A stretch of 64,000 nucleotides of DNA from Pseudoalteromonas citrea (lineage in GTDB: Bacteria > Pseudomonadota > Gammaproteobacteria > Enterobacterales > Alteromonadaceae): positions 1 through 64,000 of the forward strand of contig NZ_AHBZ03000012.1 in the NCBI RefSeq assembly GCF_000238375.3, given 5' to 3'. Position numbers and translations under genes: made by a program. The stretch's first letter is position 1. Every line of letters begins with the position of its first letter. Positions 54,965 through 62,659 of this stretch are shown piece by piece. The notes under the pieces were generated by a model. The model was not told the DNA's origin. It ran no database searches and saw nothing but the letters and a program-made list of their open reading frames with translations.

Positions 54965-57160
54965 CTAGAGCAATACTGATAACTCTTTATATTCGAAAGA
55001 GCCTTCTTTGAAGCCCGATAAAAGTTTTTTCTTATTATATTGTAGCCCTCCCTTAGCAGCATCCAGAGTTAAAGTCTTTCTTAACGCTTCATTCTTATAA
55101 ATATTTAACGCTGTAAACCTAGAAAGTCCCAAGTTTTGCATTTCAATGACAAGAGGATATTGAGTACCATATTCCAAAAATACAGCCCAATTAACTCCTG
55201 CTTTCTCCTCACCTAGGACTGAAGTAAGAGCTTTATGGTAATGATTAAAATATCTTTCAAGCTTAAATCTTAACTTATTCTCAATATCATCAAAAACAAC
55301 CTCAATAATATGGTTAACATGCTCTACACTACCGTCAAAAATAGGAGTAAGCAGCTCATTCCCCTTGTATATATATAACGACTTCCTTTCTTTTTCATAA
55401 TAATTTATGGTACTTCTAATTATTGAATTAATTGAGTTACCACTAACCCACCTATAAATTAAGTTATTATAATAACCAAGCTGACTTATAGTGATTTTTT
55501 CTCTTTCTCCCCAGTTATATAATTCATGGAATGTTTCTAGTACTTCATGGCATTTGTCGTAACCAAAAGGGGGTAAAACACTATCATCCTGATGAAATTT
55601 AACAACTTGAAAAACATCATCATGCAAATTCAAGCTCAAAGTACGATATGAATTAAGTAATTCCATAGGTAAGTGCTTAATCTCTTTAGCTCTCTTTTTA
55701 GCTAATTTTATTATCTGTAATAAATTGGCTTTAATAAAAAGATTAAGAGTATTGCTTTTATTATATTCCTCGGGAAATTTGAGGGTTTCTATACAAATAA
55801 TATTTGCCAAATGCTTAATGACTTCTTCCACTTTTAAATCATCTGCATCTTTATTTTTGAGGAAATCTTCTAACTGTTTAACTGTTGCTTTTTTCTTTAT
55901 GTTTTTTTCTATGGTACTTTCAAGGTTTACTGACTTATCTCTAAAGATTGATAAATTATTATCCCAAGATTTAGTCTCTGAATTTAGACAAAATACATTA
56001 CCGCAAAGCTCTGAGCGATACCTTCCAGCCCTACCCGCTAGATTCCAAAAACTCAGACTTTTAACCTTGTTTTTTTCTTTATCATCTGTGTAACGAATCT
56101 TATCTTCACATATAATAAATATATTCTTAATTGGCATATTGACCCCTTCAGCAAGGGTTGGGGTACAAAACATGAAGTCAATTTCGCCATTCCTAAAGAG
56201 TTCCTCAATTATTCCCCTCACTGAATGAGGTAATTTGCCATGATGATATGCAATTCTTTTCTCTAAACATTTAACTAAGTAATACTGTTCATGTACTAAT
56301 TGTGAAATTGAGTTTATTGCACTTTTTATTTCATCAGAAAGCTCTGTCGAATTAATTTTATTTGCAAAGTTAACGGCATAGTGAACAGCATTAGATGCAC
56401 TAGAGCAATAAACCATATTAGAGTGCTTACCTTTACCAACATTTAAGATAAAATCGTCGTTAGAGTTAATACCTCTTAATAGCTCACTATTTAAGCTCAA
56501 AAATTCATTATTTACTAACACTCTTAAAGTTTTTTTCTGAGTATCTGCTAGGAAAATGTTTTGAGAGACTGGTGCTTCTTTAACATGTTTAGAAAAGAAT
56601 GGATTCTTTCCAAACAACTTTAAAAACATGCTTGGGTTAGAAATATTTGGAGATGAAAAATAGACATTTAACTCTCTGAACTTTTCAATAGTCAATTCTA
56701 TTGCATTATATTCAGTCAAACTTCTTTCAGAGTCCCTACTACTACCAGCGGCAAGCTTATGCGCTTCATCGACAAATAAATCATCTAATATGACTTTAGT
56801 CTTTCTAGTATGAAGGTTCATTAACCTTTCAGGAGTGAGAATAAAAATATAATTAAACTCCTCTGTCTCCTCACCATTTATATTTGTTTGCAGTTTGTAA
56901 TTATTTTCTAAAATAGGTTGATTTAGAGTACTCCTTAGTTCATTTGTTAACTGGTTTATCAAAGCTCTACTAGGCACTACTATAGCTATGTTTTTCTTTG
57001 AAGACAGGGAGCGTTCAACCATCCTGTTTATTAGAAAAGATTTACCTAAAGAAGTTGGTCCTGAGAAACTAAAACAACTAGAACCAACCATTTTAGAAAA
57101 GATTTCAGATTGAGCATCAGTAAGAATAAAGTCTGTTTTTTTAATTTCATTTACTTTCAT
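54965..57160 (-). CDS. superfamily 2 helicase, main part of an IS-split gene
   Basis: 731 residues from the ATG at 57160. Walker A is GPTSLGKS (34-41), motif Ia-like VVPSRALINQL, the DEAH box is D131-H134, and motif VI is NLAGRAGR (373-380). The layout is Ski2-like: two RecA domains (about 1-400) and a long alpha-helical C-terminal region. The reading frame is open upstream to codon CCG at 57179-57181, where the IS ends, and continues in frame into the fragment at 58810-59160. The intact protein would have about 854 residues. The split version may still be made from this ATG, without the N-terminal region. It was the third gene of the MBL-protease-helicase operon. Confidence 0.8.
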   Translation of the reverse strand: MKVNEIKKTDFILTDAQSEIFSKMVGSSCFSFSGPTSLGKSFLINRMVERSLSSKKNIAIVVPSRALINQLTNELRSTLNQPILENNYKLQTNINGEETEEFNYIFILTPERLMNLHTRKTKVILDDLFVDEAHKLAAGSSRDSERSLTEYNAIELTIEKFRELNVYFSSPNISNPSMFLKLFGKNPFFSKHVKEAPVSQNIFLADTQKKTLRVLVNNEFLSLNSELLRGINSNDDFILNVGKGKHSNMVYCSSASNAVHYAVNFANKINSTELSDEIKSAINSISQLVHEQYYLVKCLEKRIAYHHGKLPHSVRGIIEELFRNGEIDFMFCTPTLAEGVNMPIKNIFIICEDKIRYTDDKEKNKVKSLSFWNLAGRAGRYRSELCGNVFCLNSETKSWDNNLSIFRDKSVNLESTIEKNIKKKATVKQLEDFLKNKDADDLKVEEVIKHLANIICIETLKFPEEYNKSNTLNLFIKANLLQIIKLAKKRAKEIKHLPMELLNSYRTLSLNLHDDVFQVVKFHQDDSVLPPFGYDKCHEVLETFHELYNWGEREKITISQLGYYNNLIYRWVSGNSINSIIRSTINYYEKERKSLYIYKGNELLTPIFDGSVEHVNHIIEVVFDDIENKLRFKLERYFNHYHKALTSVLGEEKAGVNWAVFLEYGTQYPLVIEMQNLGLSRFTALNIYKNEALRKTLTLDAAKGGLQYNKKKLLSGFKEGSFEYKELSVLL

Positions 57161-57211
57161 CTTAAGGTTAGCTTCAATCGGTGTTTTTCAAGGTAGTTGT
57201 CGCCTGAGCTG

Positions 57212-58219
57212 TTAAGCTGCTTCTCTTTTGTTCTCTGGATTCAACTCCACATCACTGATTTCATCCCAATTTCTGGTGTGCTTTGACCAGCGGTTAGCAT
57301 TCTTTTCTTGCGCTTTTTTATATAACTCACGGCGCTTTGCCAATATCGCTCTATCTTCCCCACTATGACGTTGCCCGGGTGTCACGAACTTGATACGACT
57401 ATGCCTGTGTGTGTTGTTGTACCAATTCGTGAAGCCTTTCACCCAGCTTCTTGCATCTTCAAGGTGCTTAAAACCTTCACTTGGCCAGCGGTGGCTATAT
57501 TTAATCGTGCGAAACAGAGATTCCGAATATGGATTATCATTGCTGACACCTGGACGGCTACGAGAGCCTATTATCCCCATTTCAAGCATCTTGGCCTGCA
57601 TCGTCAGGCACTTCATCGGACTACCGTTATCTGAGTGCAATACAACATTTTGTTTAACGCATTTCTCAGCCCAGAGTGTACGTTCAAGTAATTCCGCAGC
57701 ATATTCTCCTGACTCACTATCATGAACTTCCCAACCCACAATTTTACGGCTGAAGATGTCGATTATCATGTAGAGGTAGAAGAAGCGACCAATTACTGTT
57801 GAAGGGCAGTAGCTGATATCCCAAGTCCAAACTTGGTTTGGCCCTGTCGCCGTATACCCCCTAGGCTTAACTCGGCTATTATTAGGCTTTGCTTTACCTC
57901 GATGAGTCAATTGGTCATTGGCTTTCAGCACACGATAAAAGCTTGATTCAGATGCGATATACTGCCCGCTATCTGCCAGCATTGGCACTATCTGGCTCGG
58001 CCCTAAATTGGCGTATTCCTCTTGGTTGCTGATATCTAATATTACTTGTTGCTCTTCCTCTGTAAGCTTATTTTTCGGCTCTGGTCTTTGCGCTGTTGGC
58101 CTTTTATCAGGGATGATTTCACCCTGTTCTTGCCAACGCTGTAACGTCCGTATAGACAAACCTATTTCTTCACAGGCTCTCTCTTTTCTTGCGCCAGAGG
58201 TCACGGCATCATCAATCAA
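57212..58219 (-). CDS. IS3-family transposase OrfB
   Basis: 335 residues with an N-terminal helix-turn-helix-like region and the DDE core: D in VWTWDISYCP, D in LHSDNGSPMK and E in PYSESLFRTIKY. Its frame is open upstream to the orfA slippery site, consistent with an OrfAB fusion by minus-one frameshifting. Confidence 0.9.
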   Translation of the reverse strand: MIDDAVTSGARKERACEEIGLSIRTLQRWQEQGEIIPDKRPTAQRPEPKNKLTEEEQQVILDISNQEEYANLGPSQIVPMLADSGQYIASESSFYRVLKANDQLTHRGKAKPNNSRVKPRGYTATGPNQVWTWDISYCPSTVIGRFFYLYMIIDIFSRKIVGWEVHDSESGEYAAELLERTLWAEKCVKQNVVLHSDNGSPMKCLTMQAKMLEMGIIGSRSRPGVSNDNPYSESLFRTIKYSHRWPSEGFKHLEDARSWVKGFTNWYNNTHRHSRIKFVTPGQRHSGEDRAILAKRRELYKKAQEKNANRWSKHTRNWDEISDVELNPENKREAA

Positions 58220-58251
58220 AGATGCGTAATACTGTCTATCTGAGTGTGAGG

Positions 58252-58743
58252 TTAACTGTCCTCGTCTTCCCCCCAGTAGGTATTTAACTTTTTTCTTAGC
58301 ACCAATAATGCCGCGGTTTCAGCAAGGGCTGCATCTTTACGTTTAAGCTCTTTTTCTAGCTCTTTGATCCGCTTACGATCAGCTTTTCGCTCTTGGGTTA
58401 ATTGCTTACGCTGCTGGGCTTGCGTCTGATTACCTTCAATACAGCTTTGCCTCCATTCTTTAACTTGCTCAGGGTAAAGCCCTTTTTCACGGCAATACTC
58501 ACTTAACTCAATTTCGCTCAATGCTGCTGTTTCTAAAACAATTGAGAACTTCTGCTCTGGTGACCAACCATCTAAACTATTACTCTCTGTCAAACTAGAC
58601 CCTACTTTTAAATACTTATCTCGCCATGAATACAAAGTAGATAAGTTGATACTTTCTTGCTTTGCGAATTGACCTAATGATAAGCCACTTTCAACCAGCT
58701 TTCTAATGACTGCTTGCTTATGGTCTTCTGGATAATGCTTCAC
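58252..58743 (-). CDS. IS3-family transposase OrfA
   Basis: 163 residues with two helix-turn-helix-like units (HKQAVIRKLVESGLSLGQFA; IVLETAALSEIELSEYCREKG) and a C-terminal coiled coil (ERKADRKRIKELEKELKRKD). A AAA AAG at 58294-58288 is the predicted frameshift site. Confidence 0.9.
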   Translation of the reverse strand: MKHYPEDHKQAVIRKLVESGLSLGQFAKQESINLSTLYSWRDKYLKVGSSLTESNSLDGWSPEQKFSIVLETAALSEIELSEYCREKGLYPEQVKEWRQSCIEGNQTQAQQRKQLTQERKADRKRIKELEKELKRKDAALAETAALLVLRKKLNTYWGEDEDS

Positions 58744-58809
58744 TCATAACTAACTTACCGCTCCCTGTTTTATTTTATGAAAAACTGAGGCGACAACTAT
58801 CCTGACACA

Positions 58810-59160
58810 GGGGGCAATTAAACTTTCATTATTAAGAAATGAGTGCTCTATATTTAGAGAAAAAAGCCCCATCTTATAGAAAACTGTAGATGAAACCGCT
58901 TTGAAGTAATCCTCATTTTTATGAAACGGTTCCATCATACTTATAATATGATGGGCTATACTTCTATCTGTATTTCGGTTGGAATTTATTAGAATGTTAA
59001 TAAACCTATAAATATCCGACTTTTCTTTTTCTTTAAGACCTCGTCCCACTTTGTTAAAAACAATATGTTTGGTGTACTTTTTAACTACAGATATAAATAT
59101 CTTTTTAAAATATTCATCTGTGAGAACTTTTTCTGCTAACACATCTCCAAACCTAGACAT
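58810..59160 (-). pseudogene. helicase gene, 5' fragment
   Basis: 117 codons (MSRFGDVLAEKVLTDEYFKK to NNESLIAP) cut by the IS at 58809. The ATG at 59160 overlaps the protease stop (ATGTCTAG), so translation is coupled. An upstream ATG at 59205 is not needed. Rejoining to 57181 gives ESLIAPIEANLKMKVNEIKK in frame, and so an N-terminal helical extension of about 120 residues on the helicase. Confidence 0.7.
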
Positions 59161-60718
59161 ACAGTTCCTCATCGACGCTCTTCTTGAACTCGGAGATATT
59201 CTCAAACGGTATGAAAAACACCTTAACTTCAGAGTCCATAGATTTAATTTTTAAAAGGTATTCTTTTAACTTACCGAGATTATTAGCAACAACAGTTTTA
59301 ATTTCATCATGAAGTGATTGTCGAAATTTTTCTACACTTTGGAGTTTATCCAAAGTTGAAGAATCAAATTCGAAACCAACTAACAAAGCATAAGAATCAC
59401 TTATACTAGGACCATTTGAAGTTTCACTAGGCAGCAAAATTTTAATAAGGTTCTTTTGCTCATCTTCACTAAAATGGCTTTCTAGGATTCCAGAGCTGAT
59501 TAAATCTGCTGGTCCGCTAACGTTCGTAGCTCCCCGACAGAGCTTTTCGATTACATTTTCAAAACCTATATTTAGTTCCCTAGTTAAATTTGAATAGCAA
59601 TAAACAAATTCTGATTTACTAGCATCAATATAATTTAAATGTACATTAGTACTAACATCATCAACATTGAAGGAAGAATATAATTTCGGCATTTTCTCTC
59701 GTGACTCAAGTAAGCCTTGCAATAATAAGTCTGACAATTTATCTTCATCACTAAGAGTGGAGTACTCTTTTTCCCCGTCCCTGTACAACTTCCTAGTTAA
59801 ATCCCTATCATTTAATGATTTTATCGTTTTTCTTGGTATACAAAGTATATGTAAACATTCGAGTAGTCTTTCCTTAAGGGCTGGATAGTCTATTTTTTTA
59901 CCATTCAGTTTTATTGTTAATAAATCCAACTTTCTAGAGCTACCTAAATCAAAGCTATGAACGATTTCTTCAAAACAATTAAGGTATTCACGAGAGGTTA
60001 AGCTTTTTATTCTATTGAACTGATGCTCAATTATAACTTTAGGTAATCCATGCTCTTGTAAAAGCATGTTAACTGTTTCATCAAAAAATTCTGAATATGT
60101 ATTCTGAAACTCCTCCGTCTTTACATAAATACCAGCTAACTTAGTTGGATTTCCTAAAAAAACCCCTGCTCCTGAAGCTCCTTCAATGTTACGAGTTGAA
60201 ATCTCAAGATTAGAAGTCGTATTCGAAGCTAACCTAAGGAAAAGCTCACTATCTTTAACGGTGCAATAATCAAATATTAAGGGGATTGACTTCTGTGAAC
60301 CTTCAATTTTACAGTAGCCATGAGCTAGATATGTATCCTTTTCAGGCAACTCAGCGTATTCAGCTAAAGTTATTTTTGGTAGGTTTTGTATATGCTTAAA
60401 ATCATTTTCTTTTAAAACAAGAATAGCTAAATCTTTATTTTTTAGATGTAATATTGTCTTAGGTTTAAATTGAATACCATGGGCTTCAGGTTTATCTATA
60501 GTAATTTTAGTTTTCTTTGCGCTATAAGAGTTCTTTAATTCACAATTATTGCATTCACGTCCTTTTCGAAAGCAATCATCTTTGTCTTTTGGGCAAATTG
60601 TATGTTTAGCTGTAAAAACATAGGCACAATCATCTAGCTTACAGATCACTCCAGTTCCGTATTTTGAAGTATCGTTTAAGATTCTAACTGTTAGCTTATT
60701 ACTTGTATCAAGACTCAT
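59153..60718 (-). CDS. trypsin-like serine protease of the island operon
   Basis: 521 residues from the ATG at 60718, which overlaps the stop of the MBL gene by 11 bp. The chymotrypsin-fold triad is H39 (FTAKHTI), D96 (NKDLAIL) and S182 (EGASGAGVFLG). Right after the His there is a four-cysteine insert, C42, C49, C56 and C59, possibly a zinc knuckle. The C-terminal half (about 260-521) has no motif I know. The lack of a signal peptide points to the cytoplasm. The pairing with an MBL-fold gene is as in AVAST type 1 operons. Probably the effector or the activation protease of the system. Confidence 0.8.
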   Translation of the reverse strand: MSLDTSNKLTVRILNDTSKYGTGVICKLDDCAYVFTAKHTICPKDKDDCFRKGRECNNCELKNSYSAKKTKITIDKPEAHGIQFKPKTILHLKNKDLAILVLKENDFKHIQNLPKITLAEYAELPEKDTYLAHGYCKIEGSQKSIPLIFDYCTVKDSELFLRLASNTTSNLEISTRNIEGASGAGVFLGNPTKLAGIYVKTEEFQNTYSEFFDETVNMLLQEHGLPKVIIEHQFNRIKSLTSREYLNCFEEIVHSFDLGSSRKLDLLTIKLNGKKIDYPALKERLLECLHILCIPRKTIKSLNDRDLTRKLYRDGEKEYSTLSDEDKLSDLLLQGLLESREKMPKLYSSFNVDDVSTNVHLNYIDASKSEFVYCYSNLTRELNIGFENVIEKLCRGATNVSGPADLISSGILESHFSEDEQKNLIKILLPSETSNGPSISDSYALLVGFEFDSSTLDKLQSVEKFRQSLHDEIKTVVANNLGKLKEYLLKIKSMDSEVKVFFIPFENISEFKKSVDEELYV

Positions 60719-61787
60719 AAGAAAGCTTAATCCCTTCTTCTTCAACTTTAGGGAAAACAGCGCCGTCGAATGTATCTTCATCAAAAATACTTCTTAAAAC
60801 GCTATTACCATAATTGAAATACAACTTTGTATTTGAGTTCTCATTTCTTTTTATTAGCCTAGCCAAACATTCTTTGTGAGGGTGACAATGCGACATCCCA
60901 TTTGTAGAAATGATATATTTTTCTGTTTTTGTTTTAGCCAAAAGTTCATCATTAGTATTTTTTCTACTCCCATGATGAGAAATTTTTATCAATTCACAAT
61001 GGAGTATTTCATCAGGGAGGTTTTTTACAATGACAGACGGATGGGAGTCAGCTAAGAAAAGAAAGCAATAATCCTCCCATTTTACCTTCAATGCTATGCT
61101 TGAAGCATTTACTTCTGATCTGTCTTCCTCAAAAAAATCGATCTTTTTATATAACTCGCTCAAAGGTATAGCATGATCCGATTGACATGTTGAAGAGCGG
61201 TTGGAGTTTCGCCGATTCAATTTTTTTTTCGGCCAATAGTCGTGTAACTCTTTTAATTCCTTTATTGTTGGGGATAACACGCTAATTGTTAGGTTATCAA
61301 TATCATAACTATCACCTGCCAAGATTAATTCTTGATTCCACTTATTCTCTTTACTTAATTCATGATACAGATCATGATCTTGGTTTCGAGAAGACCTTGA
61401 TGAAACAGTTTTTTTTGCCACTTCATAGTTTTGCACATCTAAAAATTTCTCTGAGAGCTTTTTAGCTATTGATTTCTCAGAGTTAAACCAATATTTATCA
61501 ACTAGTGACGCCAGCTCATCGTCACCAACTAATTTTAAAATACCTTTAATATGGTCATCATCACTATGAGTAATTACCACTAAATCAAAACGACCTTTTT
61601 TTCCATTATCTATTAACCTTAAGAGTGTCCTTTTTTGCTTGTCAAATTCAAGCTTATTAAGATTCCCACCATCTATAAGTATGTTGTGATAATTGGATGA
61701 AGAATCTTGAAACTGGATTAAGATACAGTCACCTTCACCCGCAGGTAAAAAATATAAATCACACTTTAATTTAGCTTCATCCGGCAT
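60708..61787 (-). CDS. ComEC-like metallo-beta-lactamase-fold hydrolase
   Basis: 359 residues from the ATG at 61787 (the in-frame TTG at 61796 is less likely). The metal motif is H74-S-D76-D-D78-H79, in the ComEC/Rec2 style THSDDDH, with later ligands in LADSHPS, ISHHGSRKN and SHCHPHKE. It has no membrane segment, unlike ComEC, so it is probably a soluble nuclease or hydrolase. First gene of the operon, with an extended -10 promoter upstream. Confidence 0.8.
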   Translation of the reverse strand: MPDEAKLKCDLYFLPAGEGDCILIQFQDSSSNYHNILIDGGNLNKLEFDKQKRTLLRLIDNGKKGRFDLVVITHSDDDHIKGILKLVGDDELASLVDKYWFNSEKSIAKKLSEKFLDVQNYEVAKKTVSSRSSRNQDHDLYHELSKENKWNQELILAGDSYDIDNLTISVLSPTIKELKELHDYWPKKKLNRRNSNRSSTCQSDHAIPLSELYKKIDFFEEDRSEVNASSIALKVKWEDYCFLFLADSHPSVIVKNLPDEILHCELIKISHHGSRKNTNDELLAKTKTEKYIISTNGMSHCHPHKECLARLIKRNENSNTKLYFNYGNSVLRSIFDEDTFDGAVFPKVEEEGIKLSYES

Positions 61788-61820
61788 ATAAAACAACTAT
61801 TCAAATTAACGCAATATTCA

Positions 61821-61829
61821 ATTATATCA
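61821..61829 (-). promoter_or_regulatory. extended -10 promoter of the MBL-protease-helicase operon
   Basis: On the minus strand TGATATAAT (61829-61821) is a perfect extended -10, 34 bp upstream of the MBL start codon. The -35 is weak (TTCATT-like, 17 bp upstream). Confidence 0.5.
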
Positions 61830-61974
61830 TAATGTTACATCAAAATGAACAACACCTTCCGCATGCAAATAAAACAAAGAATTATTCGTCAACTTATTGC
61901 TTTGTTCTTAAATTACTCTTGTGCACACTAAAAGTGATACACAAACTGGTACACAAGATAAAAAAGAAAAAAGG

Positions 61975-62003
61975 TTGTCAAACCAATACAATACCGCTAC
62001 AAT
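61975..62003 (+). promoter_or_regulatory. island-borne promoter now driving ssrA
   Basis: -35 TTGTCA (61975-61980), a 17-bp spacer and -10 TACAAT (61998-62003), about 67 bp upstream of the mature tmRNA 5' end. It lies on the island side of the right junction, so it replaces the original promoter now at 48011-48040. Confidence 0.65.
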
Positions 62004-62069
62004 CCGCACCATCACTAGCTTTGCTGGCGATAGAAAAGTATTCTAAGATTTATGTCTTATGACTGAATC

Positions 62070-62086
62070 GGGGCTGATTAGGATTC
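62070..62086 (+). repeat. right island repeat (attR)
   Basis: Second copy of GGGGCTGATTAGGATTC, forming the first 17 nt of the intact ssrA gene. The flanking bases differ from those at 48070-48086. Confidence 0.85.
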
Positions 62087-62426
62087 GACGGGATTCCAGA
62101 AGCCTAAGGTGCATGTCGAGGTGCGGCTGGCCTCGTAAAAAAGCCGCAATTAATGTAATCGCAAACGACGATAACTACTCTCTAGCGGCCTAATAGCCCG
62201 CTAGCACTCCTCCATGAAATTCTTGTGGTTCTGGTTCTGGAGTGTCACCCCACACAAGATCGCTACGGAAACCCTGGCCGGGGTTGAAGGGCTAAAACTA
62301 AGCGGCCTCGCCTTTACTTATCGTGTACGTCCGAGATTTAAAGGTTAACCAAAAGACGATACTAAACATGTAGGACCGAAGGTCGACGCTTTCCGGACGG
62401 GGGTTCAAATCCCCCCAGCTCCACCA
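62070..62426 (+). ncRNA. ssrA: transfer-messenger RNA
   Basis: 357-nt gene. The 5' GGGGCTG pairs with 3' CAGCTCC, with the G-U wobble recognised by alanyl-tRNA synthetase, and CCA is encoded. The tag reading frame is GCA AAC GAC GAT AAC TAC TCT CTA GCG GCC TAA, giving ANDDNYSLAA. The T arm GGGGGTTCAAATCCCCC is intact. It rescues stalled ribosomes together with SmpB (35494-35976). Confidence 0.97.
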
Positions 62427-62445
62427 CTTTAAAGTGTTATAAAAC

Positions 62446-62481
62446 AGCCTGTTAGAGAGGAATCTTTAACAGGCTTTTTTG
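62446..62481 (+). terminator. ssrA terminator
   Basis: AGCCTGTTA/TAACAGGCT hairpin (62446-62475) followed by TTTTT, 20 bp after the tmRNA CCA. Confidence 0.9.
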
Positions 62482-62659
62482 TGTCTAGCTTTAAATTTAT
62501 AAGTAAGTTGTGAAGCAACTAATCTGGCCCCTTTATACTTTTTAACTTTTTGAAGATTAGCCAGAGCTAAATCTTTTTAATGGGGTCAATGACTTTGACA
62601 CCTTTTGTTGTATGTAATATGTATAGATAAAAAGACCTGACTCCCTCGCCTCTAGGGCA

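Larger units (their letters stand above)
57182..58809 (-). mobile_element. IS3-family insertion sequence
   Basis: The 1628-bp element has terminal repeats that read TGTGTCAGGATAGTTGTCGC from the right end and TGTTTTTCAAGGTAGTTGTCG-like from the left (TGT, then a shared TAGTTGTCGCCT block). It is inserted into the helicase gene at Pro/CC(C/G), with an imperfect 3-bp duplication (CCC and CCG on the gene strand). The disrupted frame is restored on removal. Confidence 0.75.
48070..62086. mobile_element. genomic island of about 14 kb integrated at the 5' end of ssrA
   Basis: The island is bounded by a 17-bp direct repeat and carries a tyrosine integrase next to the left repeat, reading inward from attL. 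Cargo: one unknown gene with a Cys/His cluster, and an MBL-protease-helicase operon. Three insertion sequences have landed inside (48479-49508, 53211-54399, 57182-58809) and two key genes are split. The cargo region is visibly AT-rich compared with the flanks. It has no replication or conjugation genes, so it is an integrative element that would need its integrase repaired or supplied to move. Confidence 0.8.

Noticed and set aside
54965-61787. Hachiman system
   Set aside because: Hachiman pairs a HamA (DUF1837) protein with a helicase. Here the partners are an MBL protein and a trypsin-like protease and I see no DUF1837 signature; a profile search would settle this.
54965-61787. Plain AVAST type 1 system
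   Set aside because: The MBL and protease genes fit, but the third gene has DEAH and SF2 motif VI, not a STAND NTPase with repeats.
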